Numbered from the stretch's first letter, positions 1 through 8,558 are shown. The stretch is 64,000 nucleotides of DNA from Achromobacter sp. UMC71 (GCF_014170305.1 NZ_LZZT01000015.1:124001-188000), one strand, 5' to 3'. Notes: generated by a model not told the origin, from the letters alone. Program-made: numbers and translations.

Positions 1-134
1 TGCTTGGCGAGATTATGTTTGGCAAGCGCGATACCCGGCAGGCGAGCCCCTGCCCGCCATGTGGTCTAAAATTGCGCCGCCGCCGCGTACAGCCATGTCC
101 GCCCGCCCGTTAACTCCCCTCTTTCCGTACATCA

Positions 135-1103
135 ATGGCCGTATTCACCCCCGTATCCGACGACGACGCGCGCGCCCTGTTGGCGCATTTCGACCTGGGC
201 GAGTTCGTCTCGCTGCGAGGGATTACGGCGGGCATCGAAAACACCAATTACTTCCTGTACACCAGCCGCGGCGAGTACGTGCTGACGTTGTTCGAGGTGC
301 TGACGCAGGCCCAATTGCCGTTCTACATCGAGCTGATGTACCACCTGGCCAGCCGCGGCATCCCGGTGCCGCAGCCACAGACCCTGCGCGACGGCACCCG
401 GCTGACCACGCTGCACGGCAAGCCCTGCGCCATCGTCTCGCGCCTGCCCGGCGGCTACGAACCCGCGCCCGGCGCCGCCCATTGCGGCCTCATCGGCGCC
501 ACGCTGGCCCGTGCCCACCTTGCCGGCCAGGACTTCCCGATCCAGCAGCCCAATCTGCGCGGCTTGTCCTGGTGGGTCGATACCGCGCCAAAGGTCCTGC
601 CTTTCCTGGATGCTGGCCAGGCGCAGCTGCTGCAGTCCGAACTGGCCGCCCAGCAAGCCGCCGCCGGCACACCCGCCTGGGCCACGCTTCCCGCCGGCCC
701 GGCCCACTGCGACCTGTTCCGCGACAACGTGCTGTTCGCCGGCACCTTCGAAGATCCGCTCATGGGCGGCATCATCGACTTCTATTTCGCCGGTTGCGAC
801 ACCTGGCTGTTCGACGTGGCCGTCAGCGTCAACGACTGGTGCATCGAGCGCGACACGGGCGAATTCATCCCCGAACTGGTCGAATCCTGGCTGGCCGCCT
901 ACGCCAGCGTACGGCCGTTCACCGATGCCGAACGCCAGGCCTGGCCGCTGATGCTGCGCGCCGCCGCCCTGCGCTTCTGGTTGTCGCGCCTGTACGACTT
1001 TTTCCTGCCGCGCCCGGCCCAGACGCTGAAACCGCACGATCCCCGGCACTTCGAAAGAGTGTTGCGGGCGCGCCACCGCCCTGGCCTGCCGGTATTGCCG
1101 TAA
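135..1103 (+). CDS. thrB: Homoserine kinase, ThrB2 (APH-fold) type
   Basis: Phosphorylates L-homoserine with ATP in the cytoplasm, the step before threonine synthase. The 322 residues fit the aminoglycoside-phosphotransferase-fold kinases rather than the GHMP kinases. The catalytic loop HCDLFRDN lies at residues 191-198 and the metal-binding DFYF motif at 215-218. The ATG at 135 begins a well-conserved N-terminus (a LxxF-type start followed by GIENTNY). No other threonine gene is nearby, so it is probably transcribed alone; a strong hairpin follows 5 bases after the stop. Family and role are well supported; regulation is not visible. Confidence 0.95.
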   Translation: MAVFTPVSDDDARALLAHFDLGEFVSLRGITAGIENTNYFLYTSRGEYVLTLFEVLTQAQLPFYIELMYHLASRGIPVPQPQTLRDGTRLTTLHGKPCAIVSRLPGGYEPAPGAAHCGLIGATLARAHLAGQDFPIQQPNLRGLSWWVDTAPKVLPFLDAGQAQLLQSELAAQQAAAGTPAWATLPAGPAHCDLFRDNVLFAGTFEDPLMGGIIDFYFAGCDTWLFDVAVSVNDWCIERDTGEFIPELVESWLAAYASVRPFTDAERQAWPLMLRAAALRFWLSRLYDFFLPRPAQTLKPHDPRHFERVLRARHRPGLPVLP

Positions 1104-1107
1104 TCGT

Positions 1108-1132
1108 TGCTCCCCCCATAATGGGGGGAGCA
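1108..1132. terminator. GC-rich hairpin between thrB and the membrane protein gene
   Basis: A perfect 11-bp inverted repeat (TGCTCCCCCCA / TGGGGGGAGCA) with a 3-base TAA loop sits just after thrB. There is no T-run on the plus side, so it is either a weak terminator or an mRNA-stabilising 3' hairpin. Its C-run/G-run design resembles the hairpin inside the tandem repeats at 62040-62322. Confidence 0.45.
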
Positions 1133-1149
1133 CGTCCCTTATTGAGAGA

Positions 1150-2211
1150 TCACTTCCCAAGAGAGCCATGCAAGCAGCATTCCTTCCCGCGTCTTCCGGC
1201 TGGCAATGGGTTCGAGACGGCTTCCGTCTGTTCCGCAAGCAACCGCTGGCCATGTACACCTGGGCGCTGGTCAACAGTCTCCTGGTCATTTTCGCCTTCG
1301 CCGCACAAATTGTCGGCCCGATTCTGTTCATCGCGCTGATGCCGTCCGTCACGCTGATGAGCCTGGCGGCCTGCAAGCACGTCGAAGCAGACCGGGTGAT
1401 GCTGCCTTCCATGTGGGGCAAACCCCTCAAGCAGCCCGGCGTCTTCAGAAAGCTGTTCCTGATGGGCCTGCTGTATGCGGCCGTCAGCCTGATCGCGGGG
1501 TTGGCCACCTTCCTGCCGTTCTCCGCCGCTTTCGCGGAAGGCATGCGCATCGCCTCCATTGAAAACACGATGGAGCCAATCCTGCTGGCAATCCGCACGC
1601 CGCTCATCATTTTCACGATCATCTACGTCGTGATCGCGGCGCTGTTCTGGTATGCGCCCGTGCTGGTGGCCTGGCATGGGCTGCGCCTGACGCAAGCCCT
1701 GTTCTTCTCGGGCATTGCCTGCTGGCGCAACAAGTGGGCCTTCCTGGTCTATGCCGCGACCTGGGTCCTGATCGCCCTGTTCCTGGACCTGTGCTCGGGC
1801 TTGCTGGTGTACATGGGGCTGTCGCCGCAATTTGCCAGCACGCTGCAGATTCCGTTCACGATCGCGGCGGCCGGCGTGTTCTATTGCAGCTTCTATCCGT
1901 CCTATACCGCCGTGTTCGGCATCAACAACACCAGCCCGAACCTCGACAACGGCCACGGCGCCCAGGCATAACGCCACCCGGCAGGGCGCAAGCGCCCTGC
2001 GCACCTTCACCACCCGCAAGCCGCGCGACACGAACACCACGTCGATCGCGTAGCGCATGCCGAAGGTATGCACCGCCCAGCAGGGCGCGAGCAAGATGCC
2101 CGACCGCCGGCCCGGCGGACGGCGCCCCAAGAGACCGCACATCCGCCCCCACCAACCCCTGACCCGCAACAGCCTGATGCGGCCGTGCGGCAGCGGCGGG
2201 ACGCTGGTCAT
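1150..2211 (-). CDS. DUF192 protein at the end of the Tad operon, antisense read-through
   Basis: The first 94 residues match the DUF192 fold: GLLGR near 26-30, the APCWAVHTFGM signature near 42-52, a YAIDVVF strand and the closing VVEVRAG at about 88-94. The ATG at 2211 overlaps the tadC stop as ATGA, so it is the last, translationally coupled gene of the pilus operon. DUF192 proteins often end Tad loci and their function is unknown. Oddly, no stop follows the domain. The frame runs on for about 260 residues antisense to the plus-strand membrane protein gene before stopping at 1150. That tail is Arg/Gln/His-rich with no recognisable domain, which suggests a lost natural 3' end. The domain is certain; the true protein end is not. 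Confidence 0.5.
   Translation of the reverse strand: MTSVPPLPHGRIRLLRVRGWWGRMCGLLGRRPPGRRSGILLAPCWAVHTFGMRYAIDVVFVSRGLRVVKVRRALAPCRVALCLGAVAVVEVRAGVVDAEHGGIGRIEAAIEHAGRRDRERNLQRAGKLRRQPHVHQQARAQVQEQGDQDPGRGIDQEGPLVAPAGNAREEQGLRQAQPMPGHQHGRIPEQRRDHDVDDRENDERRADCQQDWLHRVFNGGDAHAFRESGGERQEGGQPRDQADGRIQQAHQEQLSEDAGLLEGFAPHGRQHHPVCFDVLAGRQAHQRDGRHQRDEQNRADNLCGEGENDQETVDQRPGVHGQRLLAEQTEAVSNPLPAGRRGKECCLHGSLGK
1168..1971 (+). CDS. BPSS1780-type inner-membrane protein
   Basis: A 267-residue integral membrane protein of unknown biochemical role that resembles the BPSS1780 family found widely in Burkholderiales. Hydrophobic stretches lie at about residues 28-68 (two passes), 96-118, 144-168, 188-217 and 225-250, suggesting about six transmembrane segments. 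No signal peptide or catalytic motif is seen. An AAGAGAG ribosome-binding sequence precedes the ATG at 1168. Its 3' end is overlapped by the convergent DUF192 frame of the Tad operon. The reading frame is clear; the family name rests on remembered similarity. Confidence 0.85.
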   Translation: MQAAFLPASSGWQWVRDGFRLFRKQPLAMYTWALVNSLLVIFAFAAQIVGPILFIALMPSVTLMSLAACKHVEADRVMLPSMWGKPLKQPGVFRKLFLMGLLYAAVSLIAGLATFLPFSAAFAEGMRIASIENTMEPILLAIRTPLIIFTIIYVVIAALFWYAPVLVAWHGLRLTQALFFSGIACWRNKWAFLVYAATWVLIALFLDLCSGLLVYMGLSPQFASTLQIPFTIAAAGVFYCSFYPSYTAVFGINNTSPNLDNGHGAQA

Positions 2212-3080
2212 TGCACCCCCTGAAGCAACTGGATCGCGATGGGAAACCCCAGGACGATGAAGGTGCAGGGAAAGATGCAGGCGATCAAGGGCAGCAGCAT
2301 TTTGACCGGCGCCTGCATCGCCAGTTGCTCGGCGCGTACATGACGGTCACTGCGGCATTGGACCGCCTGCGCCCGCAGCACTGGTCCCAGGCTGATGCCC
2401 AGCGCTTCCGCCTGTGCCAGCGCCGCGGCCCAATTGCGGGCCAGCGGGCTATCGCAACGATCGGCCAGCGCCTTGATGGCGGCCGACCGCGAAACGCCCG
2501 CACGCATATCCGCCAATGCGCCGGCCACCGCATCGCGCAGCGGCCCCTTCGGGCCGCTGGCCGCGGCCAACTGCAAGGCGCCATGCACGCTCAGCCCCGC
2601 CTCGACGCATAACGTCATCATGTCGAACACGAACGGCAGATCGCGTTCGATGCGGCGCCGCCGTTTAGCACCCAGCCCCCGCAGCCATATCCCAGGCAAC
2701 ACGCCGGCGGCCACAGCGCCCATCCCGGCCCAGGGGGCCCAGGCCAGGACGCCGCCCTCTTGCAGCGCCAGCGCCCCCACGGCGGCCAGTGCCGCACCGC
2801 CCAGGGCCGCGGTCGCGCCCAGTGCCGCCATGTGTTCATAGCGAATGTCGGCGGGCAAGGCCGCCTGCTCCATCGCGCGTGCCAGGCGGCGGCGCCAGCG
2901 CCATGTGCACAAGGGAGCGGCCAGCGGCGCCACCGCCGAGATCCAGGGCCACGCCATCCGCCACCACCAGGGCATGGCATCCGCCACTGCCGGCTCGTCC
3001 AGCAGCAAGGGCCGCAAGACGATCCACGCCCCCCAGGCCGCGCCCAGCGCCGCCAACGCCACTCCCAGATGCAGCCACAT
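2208..3080 (-). CDS. tadC: Tad pilus inner-membrane protein TadC
   Basis: A 290-residue polytopic protein with a type II secretion F domain in its C-terminal half (RDLPFVFDMMTLCVEAG at about 140-156, then the helical bundle). In Tad systems TadB and TadC form the inner-membrane platform that the TadA ATPase acts on. Transmembrane segments are near the N-terminus, at about 75-115 and at the C-terminus. I chose the ATG at 3080 because a purine-rich AAGGGAAGAAG lies just upstream and TadB ends 14 bases before. The stop overlaps the DUF192 start as ATGA. Confidence 0.9.
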   Translation of the reverse strand: MWLHLGVALAALGAAWGAWIVLRPLLLDEPAVADAMPWWWRMAWPWISAVAPLAAPLCTWRWRRRLARAMEQAALPADIRYEHMAALGATAALGGAALAAVGALALQEGGVLAWAPWAGMGAVAAGVLPGIWLRGLGAKRRRRIERDLPFVFDMMTLCVEAGLSVHGALQLAAASGPKGPLRDAVAGALADMRAGVSRSAAIKALADRCDSPLARNWAAALAQAEALGISLGPVLRAQAVQCRSDRHVRAEQLAMQAPVKMLLPLIACIFPCTFIVLGFPIAIQLLQGVQ

Positions 3081-3094
3081 CGATCTTCTTCCCT

Positions 3095-3940
3095 TTAAAA
3101 GTCGATCCGGACAATGCGCCGGATCAGCAGCACGCCCGCGGTTTCCAGCGCGGCCACCACCGCCAGCACCGCCCATCCCAGCGGCGTGCGCCACAGCAGT
3201 CCCATGATCTCCGGCTCCAGCCGGTCCAACACGGCCAGCAACAGCAAGGGCAACGCGCCCACGATCCAGGCCTGCATCCGCCCCTGCGACGTCAGCGCCC
3301 GCAGCTTGGCTTGCAGCTGCAGTCTGGCCCGCACAGTCTGCGCGATGCTTTCAAGCGCTTCGGCCAGGTTGCCACCGGTTTGCGCGGCGATGCGCATTGC
3401 CGCCACCACCAACGCGGTCGAATCGGCCGCCATGCGAACGTTCAGGTTCTCCAGCGCTTGATCCCAGGGCACGCCCAGCCGTTGCTCGCGCAGCATCAGG
3501 CCAAATTCCTGGGCCAGCGGCGCGCCGCCCTGGTCCACCATATGGCGCAACCCCGTCGGCAGCGCCACGCCCGCCCGCAGCGCCGACGCCAGCATCAACA
3601 GCGCCATGGGCAACTGCTGTTCAAAGCGTCGGGCGCGCCGGCGCCGCAAGCCGTCCACCAGCATGCGCGGCGCACGCAAGGCGGCCACGCCGGCCGCGGC
3701 CGCGAGGATGCCGCTGGAGGTCGCGGCAAAGGTCAGCGCCGCCACCAGCATCGCGCCCGCCACCGCGCCAACCCATAGTTGGGCGGGGTCGATGAACAGG
3801 AACAGCTCGCCCAGCCGGATGCCCGCCTCCTGGGTGTAAAGCGCGCGGTAGCGCCGTAGCGCGGGCGTGAACCAGCTTTGCGCCTGCCAGGCCAGCACCA
3901 TCACGCACACCATCGTGCCACCCGCAGCCAGCCAGATCAT
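3095..3940 (-). CDS. tadB: Tad pilus inner-membrane protein TadB
   Basis: A 281-residue membrane protein with a type II secretion F domain and TadB features: an N-terminal membrane helix, a second helical pair at about 55-90, the conserved FEQQLPMALLMLASALRAG stretch, GGNLAEALESIAQTVR, and C-terminal hydrophobic helices. It pairs with TadC as the pilus assembly platform. The ATG at 3940 overlaps the tadA stop as ATGA, which fixes the start; a longer upstream frame would only add sequence overlapping tadA. Confidence 0.92.
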   Translation of the reverse strand: MIWLAAGGTMVCVMVLAWQAQSWFTPALRRYRALYTQEAGIRLGELFLFIDPAQLWVGAVAGAMLVAALTFAATSSGILAAAAGVAALRAPRMLVDGLRRRRARRFEQQLPMALLMLASALRAGVALPTGLRHMVDQGGAPLAQEFGLMLREQRLGVPWDQALENLNVRMAADSTALVVAAMRIAAQTGGNLAEALESIAQTVRARLQLQAKLRALTSQGRMQAWIVGALPLLLLAVLDRLEPEIMGLLWRTPLGWAVLAVVAALETAGVLLIRRIVRIDF

Positions 3941-5613
3941 GTCAGCCCGGCCGCATAGCCCGGCGCAGCGCCGCCGGCCTCGCGTGGGCCGGAGAACCAG
4001 GCGGCATCCACCCCGGCCCCCGCCTCGCGCCATTGCTGCGCGAAGCTGGGCACCGCCCCGCAACCCGTGAAGCCACCGGCCCGTTCGTGCCGGAACAAGT
4101 CCTGCAGCTGTATGCGGCCACTCTCCATGCCGGTGACTTCAGCCACCGACGTCACCACGCGGCGCCCGTCCGCCAGGCGCGCCTGCTGCACGATGATGTC
4201 GATGCTGGCCGCGATGTGCTCGCGCACCACGGCCAACGGCAAATCCAACCCCGCCATCAGAATCATCGACTCCAGCCGCGCCAAGGCATCGCGAGTGGAG
4301 TTGGCATGTAGCGTCGTCAATGATCCCTCGTGCCCGGTATTCATAGCGGTCAACATGTCGAAGGCTTCGGCGCCACGGCATTCGCCCACCACGATCCGGT
4401 CTGGCCGCATGCGCAAGGCATTGCGCACCAGTTCGCGAATATCGATGCGCCCCCGGCCCTCCTGGTTGGCGGGGCGCGCCTCCAATGCCACCAGATGCTC
4501 GTGGTTCAACCGCAGCTCGGCGGCGTCCTCAATCGTGACGACACGCTCGCCGTCGGGGATTTCATTGGACAGGATGTTCAAGAGCGTGGTCTTGCCCGAC
4601 CCCGTGCCGCCCGACACAACCAGGTTCTTGCGCATACGGACGCACAGCGCCAGGAACTGCGCCATGGCGTCGCTGAGCGACCCTGCCGCCAGCAGATCGG
4701 GCATGCCGGGCCGGCGCTGCGGAAACTTGCGGATGGTCAGGCTGGCGCCCTTTAGCGCAACGGGCGGGATGATGGCGTGCACCCGGGAGCCGTCAGGCAA
4801 GCGGGCATCCACCATCGGCGAGCTTTCGTCAATGCGGCGCCCCAATGGCGTCACGATGCGTTCGATGACCCAGCGCACCGACTGTTCGCTGGTGAACGCA
4901 CCCGGGTGGCGCCACAACCGCCCTTCGCGTTCAACGTAGATCTCGTCGTACCGGTTCACCATGATCTCGGTGATGCCCGGCGCCGCCAGCAGGGGTTCCA
5001 GCGGCCCCAGACCCACCGCCTCGTCCAGGACATCCTGGCACAGCGCCGCCCGGTCCGCGTCGGGCGGCAGATCGCCGTCGTCGGCCACGATCTGCGTCAG
5101 CAGCCGCTCGGCCTCGGCGCGCAGCATCCCGTCGCTCATGCCGGCCACATCGCGCCGGCGCAGGTCCAGCGCCCCCAGCAACGCCGCATGCAGGCGTCGG
5201 CGCTGCTGCAAGGACGGCAATGATGGCGCGGCCAGCGCCGGCGGCCTGTCCTGAGCCGAGACCTGGAGCGCCGTCTGCTGCGGCACCGCGGCCAAATGCG
5301 GGGGTTCATTGCCCTGCTCATCCTGCTGGGCCAACGTCACCCGCAGCCGGCAGGGGCCGATCAGGATCTCGTCGTCCGGCAGCACCGGCGCATGCCGTAC
5401 CACCCGCTGGCCATTGACGAGCGTGCCGCCCAGCGTGCCCAGGTCCTCGAGCACGATCGTCGATTCCTCCCGCAGCAACTTTGCGTGCTGGCGCCCCACG
5501 CGCCAGTTGGGAATGCGCAGGCCGCACAGCGCGCCCCGGCCGATCAGGATGGGAGCCGCTACCGCGATCTTGCGGGTGACTGCGTCTTCAAACGTCAATT
5601 CGATTTCAAGCAT
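3937..5613 (-). CDS. tadA: FHA-domain/TadA (CpaF) pilus assembly ATPase fusion
   Basis: A 558-residue protein. Residues 1-95 form a forkhead-associated domain (IGRG, VGRQHAKL, GTLVNG) and the rest is a CpaF/TadA secretion ATPase with Walker A SGGTGSGKTT, Walker B-type DRIVVGECRG, the His box GHEGSLTTLHAN and a C-terminal ARLADGRRVV segment. The ATPase powers Flp pilus assembly at the cytoplasmic face of the inner membrane. In the FHA part, the usual Ser of the SxxH motif is replaced (VGRQHA), which may weaken phosphothreonine binding. The ATG at 5613 begins the FHA strand directly and follows the rcpA stop after 4 bases. No kinase or phosphatase gene is nearby. Confidence 0.93.
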   Translation of the reverse strand: MLEIELTFEDAVTRKIAVAAPILIGRGALCGLRIPNWRVGRQHAKLLREESTIVLEDLGTLGGTLVNGQRVVRHAPVLPDDEILIGPCRLRVTLAQQDEQGNEPPHLAAVPQQTALQVSAQDRPPALAAPSLPSLQQRRRLHAALLGALDLRRRDVAGMSDGMLRAEAERLLTQIVADDGDLPPDADRAALCQDVLDEAVGLGPLEPLLAAPGITEIMVNRYDEIYVEREGRLWRHPGAFTSEQSVRWVIERIVTPLGRRIDESSPMVDARLPDGSRVHAIIPPVALKGASLTIRKFPQRRPGMPDLLAAGSLSDAMAQFLALCVRMRKNLVVSGGTGSGKTTLLNILSNEIPDGERVVTIEDAAELRLNHEHLVALEARPANQEGRGRIDIRELVRNALRMRPDRIVVGECRGAEAFDMLTAMNTGHEGSLTTLHANSTRDALARLESMILMAGLDLPLAVVREHIAASIDIIVQQARLADGRRVVTSVAEVTGMESGRIQLQDLFRHERAGGFTGCGAVPSFAQQWREAGAGVDAAWFSGPREAGGAAPGYAAGLT

Positions 5614-5617
5614 GGCG

Positions 5618-6979
5618 CTACTCCTGGTTGACCGTGCCGGACCCGGACACGGGGCTGCTCGTCCACTGCGATCCCTTTCCCGCATACGGGTCCCAGCCTG
5701 CCGTGGGCACGGCAGTACCCAGCCTTGGCGGTTCGGGAAAGGCCGTGTTCACCAAATCACGCCCACGCCTTACCCGGTCCGCCATGGCGGGTTCGTGACG
5801 CGACACGATCTTGGGCGTCACGAAAATGGCCAGCTCGGTCTCGCGCAGCTGATAGCGGCGCGAAGAGAACAAGGCGCCCAGGACCGGAATGTCCTTCAGC
5901 AAAGGCAGGCCGCTGGTCTCGTCGGAGCGCTCGCGCGACAGGAACCCGCCGATGACCAGCGTGTCACCGGATCTCACGTTGAACTCGGTCGATGCACGCC
6001 GGGTCCGCAGTGCCGGCCCGCTGGGTGCGGTCAACGCGAGATCCACGGAACTGGCCTCGACTTCGATCAAGGACCGGATGACGCCATTGCGGTCGATGCG
6101 GGGCGTGATCCGCAACGAAACGCCATAAGGCTTGAACAAGGTCGTGGGATTGCCTCGGGAATCAGTCGACGTGTACGGCACCTCGCCGCCCGCCAGGAAG
6201 GTTGCGCTGGCGCCGCTGCGGGCCAGCAGCTGCGGCTGTGCCAGCATGACGGCTTCGCCGCTTTGGGCCAGGGCCGCGATACGCGCCGACAGCAGTGCGT
6301 TCACGCCAAAGTAGCCCGCCGCCGACGATACGGGCGCGGGCGTCTCGATCACGGGTTCCCCCGGCCGGTGCATCCTGCCGCGCGAGCCGCCGTCCCAGGC
6401 CAGACCGGCATTCAGACCGCCTTGCGTCATGCCGTCCCAGCGCACCCCGAACTCACGCAATCTTGAGCTGGGAATCTCGACCACCTGCACGTCCAGCAGC
6501 ACCATGCTGTCCCAGCCCACCTGCCCGGTGAAATCGACCACCGCCGGATAACGGTCTGCCAACGCGGCGATGCGGGCGCGGTCATCATCGGACAGGTCGT
6601 CTCCTTCGATGACGATGCGCCCCCCGACCAGCGTGCTGCGGGTTCCGGGAATGCGCGCCAACAGGGACTCGACCTCGGCCCGCAGACGCGGCGCGCCCGC
6701 AGGCACCACCCGCACGTCATAGGCCTTCACGCGGCCGCCCGCCCACACATGCACGGATGACACCCCTTCTGCACGCGCGAAGACCACGACCTCACGGCCT
6801 TCGGTGGCCACCGCGCTAAGCACCTGGCCATTGCCGATCGCTACCCGGGTTACTCCCGGCTGGGACAATACCCGGGTTTCGCCGACCTGCATTTCCAGGG
6901 GCTCGTCGGCGGGCCACGCCGGCGCGCAGATCAGGCCCAGGCACAAAGCCGACAGCGCCGCCACAGATTGGATGTTCAT
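5618..6979 (-). CDS. rcpA: Tad outer-membrane secretin RcpA/CpaC
   Basis: A 453-residue secretin with an N-terminal signal peptide (cleavage plausible after the PAWPA stretch, residue about 23). Next come a pilus-type N-terminal domain (LEMQVGETRVLSQPGVTRVAIG), a BON-like domain around 100-160 (GRIVIEGDDLSDDDRARI) and the secretin core from about 215 (ALLSARIAALAQSGEAVMLAQP, VEASSVDL, DTLVIGGFLSRE). It should form the outer-membrane channel for the Flp pilus. The ATG at 6979 overlaps the rcpC stop as ATGA, which fixes the start. RcpB, the usual partner, is not encoded in the cluster. Confidence 0.94.
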   Translation of the reverse strand: MNIQSVAALSALCLGLICAPAWPADEPLEMQVGETRVLSQPGVTRVAIGNGQVLSAVATEGREVVVFARAEGVSSVHVWAGGRVKAYDVRVVPAGAPRLRAEVESLLARIPGTRSTLVGGRIVIEGDDLSDDDRARIAALADRYPAVVDFTGQVGWDSMVLLDVQVVEIPSSRLREFGVRWDGMTQGGLNAGLAWDGGSRGRMHRPGEPVIETPAPVSSAAGYFGVNALLSARIAALAQSGEAVMLAQPQLLARSGASATFLAGGEVPYTSTDSRGNPTTLFKPYGVSLRITPRIDRNGVIRSLIEVEASSVDLALTAPSGPALRTRRASTEFNVRSGDTLVIGGFLSRERSDETSGLPLLKDIPVLGALFSSRRYQLRETELAIFVTPKIVSRHEPAMADRVRRGRDLVNTAFPEPPRLGTAVPTAGWDPYAGKGSQWTSSPVSGSGTVNQE

Positions 6980-7812
6980 GGGCGCTCCGTCTCGAAACCC
7001 GCCAGCGCCGTACCCGGCGCCCCGTCCTGGCCGCCCAGCCGGTCGCCATACAAGATCACCACGCCGGGCTTGCGCCGCGGTTCGCGGTCCAGGCCAATCA
7101 GCGACGCCAAGTCGCTTTGCGGCGCAGCGCTGACGGCCGCGGCATCGTCCCGGTTGCGCAGCATGGCCGTCAGCGTGCCGGCTTGCCTGGCCGCGATGTA
7201 GCGCATGGCCTCGTCCGGACTGGCCGCCAGCGTGATGTTGGCGGTCCCGTCCCCGTCCGACGCATCGGCCGCCGTCAGCACCCGCATGCCTTGCAGCAAC
7301 GGAACGGTCACCTCGCGATCGCGATGGGAGAAGGACACGTAGATGTCGATGGCGTCCCCCGCCCGCAGCATGTCGGCCAGCCCGCCCAGATCGGCTGCCG
7401 CAACCATGAAGGCGCGCTGCCCCGGCTTGAGCCGGGATGCCAGCGCCGGCGCGGGCGCGATGAAAGTCAGGTAGGCCTTGAGCACGGGTTCCCCGCCAGC
7501 CAGGTCGGCGCTCAAGCGCGCGCCCAGCACGCCGTCGATACCCAACGGATCGACACTGGTCGCGGGCGCCCACTGCGCGGGGATCTCGCGTACCGCCAAG
7601 TGTGACTCGTCCAGGACGGTGCCCGCCGGCAGGTCATAGGCGGCCACCAGCCGACTGACCACCGGCGTGCGGGCCTGGGCTTCGAGCGCCTGGACGCGTT
7701 GCTGCACGTGTTCGCGCACCGCCCAGGCCGACATCAGCCCCGCGGCCAACGCCAGCAGATACACAGCCGCCTTGCGCAAGCGGCGCAGGCCTTGCGTGAA
7801 CAGACCCATCAT
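6976..7812 (-). CDS. rcpC: Tad pilus assembly protein RcpC/CpaB
   Basis: A 278-residue periplasmic protein anchored by one N-terminal helix (about 14-33). A SAF domain follows at about 50-115 (AAYDLPAGTVLDESHLAVREIPA), then the CpaB/RcpC domain with AVREIP, LKPGQRAFMVAA, DAIDIYVSF and VVILYGDR. CpaB/RcpC proteins support secretin assembly. The ATG at 7812 overlaps the previous stop as ATGA; a second ATG follows immediately in frame, so the product may begin one residue later. Confidence 0.92.
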   Translation of the reverse strand: MMGLFTQGLRRLRKAAVYLLALAAGLMSAWAVREHVQQRVQALEAQARTPVVSRLVAAYDLPAGTVLDESHLAVREIPAQWAPATSVDPLGIDGVLGARLSADLAGGEPVLKAYLTFIAPAPALASRLKPGQRAFMVAAADLGGLADMLRAGDAIDIYVSFSHRDREVTVPLLQGMRVLTAADASDGDGTANITLAASPDEAMRYIAARQAGTLTAMLRNRDDAAAVSAAPQSDLASLIGLDREPRRKPGVVILYGDRLGGQDGAPGTALAGFETERP

Positions 7813-8558
7813 GGCGTCCACCTTCTGACCCACAGGCCGCTGCCCGCATCCAGCGGCACCAGTGTCCATTGCAGCCGCGCCCCTTGGCGCCGCCACGATT
7901 GCCGGCCGGCGCCAGCGGGTTCATTGCCGGCCCGTTGCCAGCCGTTCCGTAGCAGCCCCTGTTGCAGCAGCAACGCCAAGCGCGCCGGCGGCAACGGATG
8001 CTGCCAGATGTATTCGGACACTTTCATGCCCTTTTCCAGTACCGTGAAATCCAACCTGAGACGGGCGTTGGCGGGCAGCCAGGCGGGCGCCTCGCCCGCG
8101 GGCACGGCCGACGCGCGAATCGACGAAATGCTGCCCACGCTGCGCCCCGACTCAGGGCTTTCCATCTGCGCCACCCACCATGCGCCGCCGACTTGGCCGG
8201 ACAGGATGGCCTGCCCGGCAAAAACCTGAAGGTCGCTCAGCGCCGGCTGCTGGCGTGACAGGAGCCGGATCAGTTCGGGCGTATTGACCGGCGCATCGAA
8301 CACCAGCACCTGAATCGGCATGCCGCACAGCCACATGCGGTCGGCCAAGGACTCGACGCGCGACCCGGGCGGAAAACGCAACGCAGCCAAGGATGCAGCC
8401 CCCGAAGACGGACGCGCCGCATCGGCGGGCGCCGCCCAGGACGCCGCCTGCAACGCCGTCAATGCCAAGACCGCCAGCACACGCAACGGACCGCGGGCGC
8501 TTCGCCCGCCCCGCACGCCAGACCAGACTCGCCCCGCGATCAAGCACATCGGGATCAT
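7809..8558 (-). CDS. Unassigned exported protein inside the Tad operon
   Basis: A 249-residue protein I cannot place in a family. An Arg-rich N-terminus and a hydrophobic core at about 25-42, ending near SWAAPADA, look like a signal peptide, so the mature protein is probably periplasmic or surface-exposed. The body has no membrane helix; it contains a QVLVFDAPVNTPELIRLL stretch, a Gly/Trp-rich SGQVGGAWWVAQ segment and a C-terminal RLQWTLVPLDAG strand. It overlaps both neighbours as ATGA, between the TadE-like gene and rcpC, so it is made in step with the secretin module. It could be a secretin pilot or pilus accessory, but nothing in the sequence proves that. Confidence 0.8.
   Translation of the reverse strand: MIPMCLIAGRVWSGVRGGRSARGPLRVLAVLALTALQAASWAAPADAARPSSGAASLAALRFPPGSRVESLADRMWLCGMPIQVLVFDAPVNTPELIRLLSRQQPALSDLQVFAGQAILSGQVGGAWWVAQMESPESGRSVGSISSIRASAVPAGEAPAWLPANARLRLDFTVLEKGMKVSEYIWQHPLPPARLALLLQQGLLRNGWQRAGNEPAGAGRQSWRRQGARLQWTLVPLDAGSGLWVRRWTP

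Noticed and set aside
1-134. A possible end of an upstream gene at the left edge
   Set aside because: All three plus-strand frames give no recognisable protein over this length, so no gene is called.
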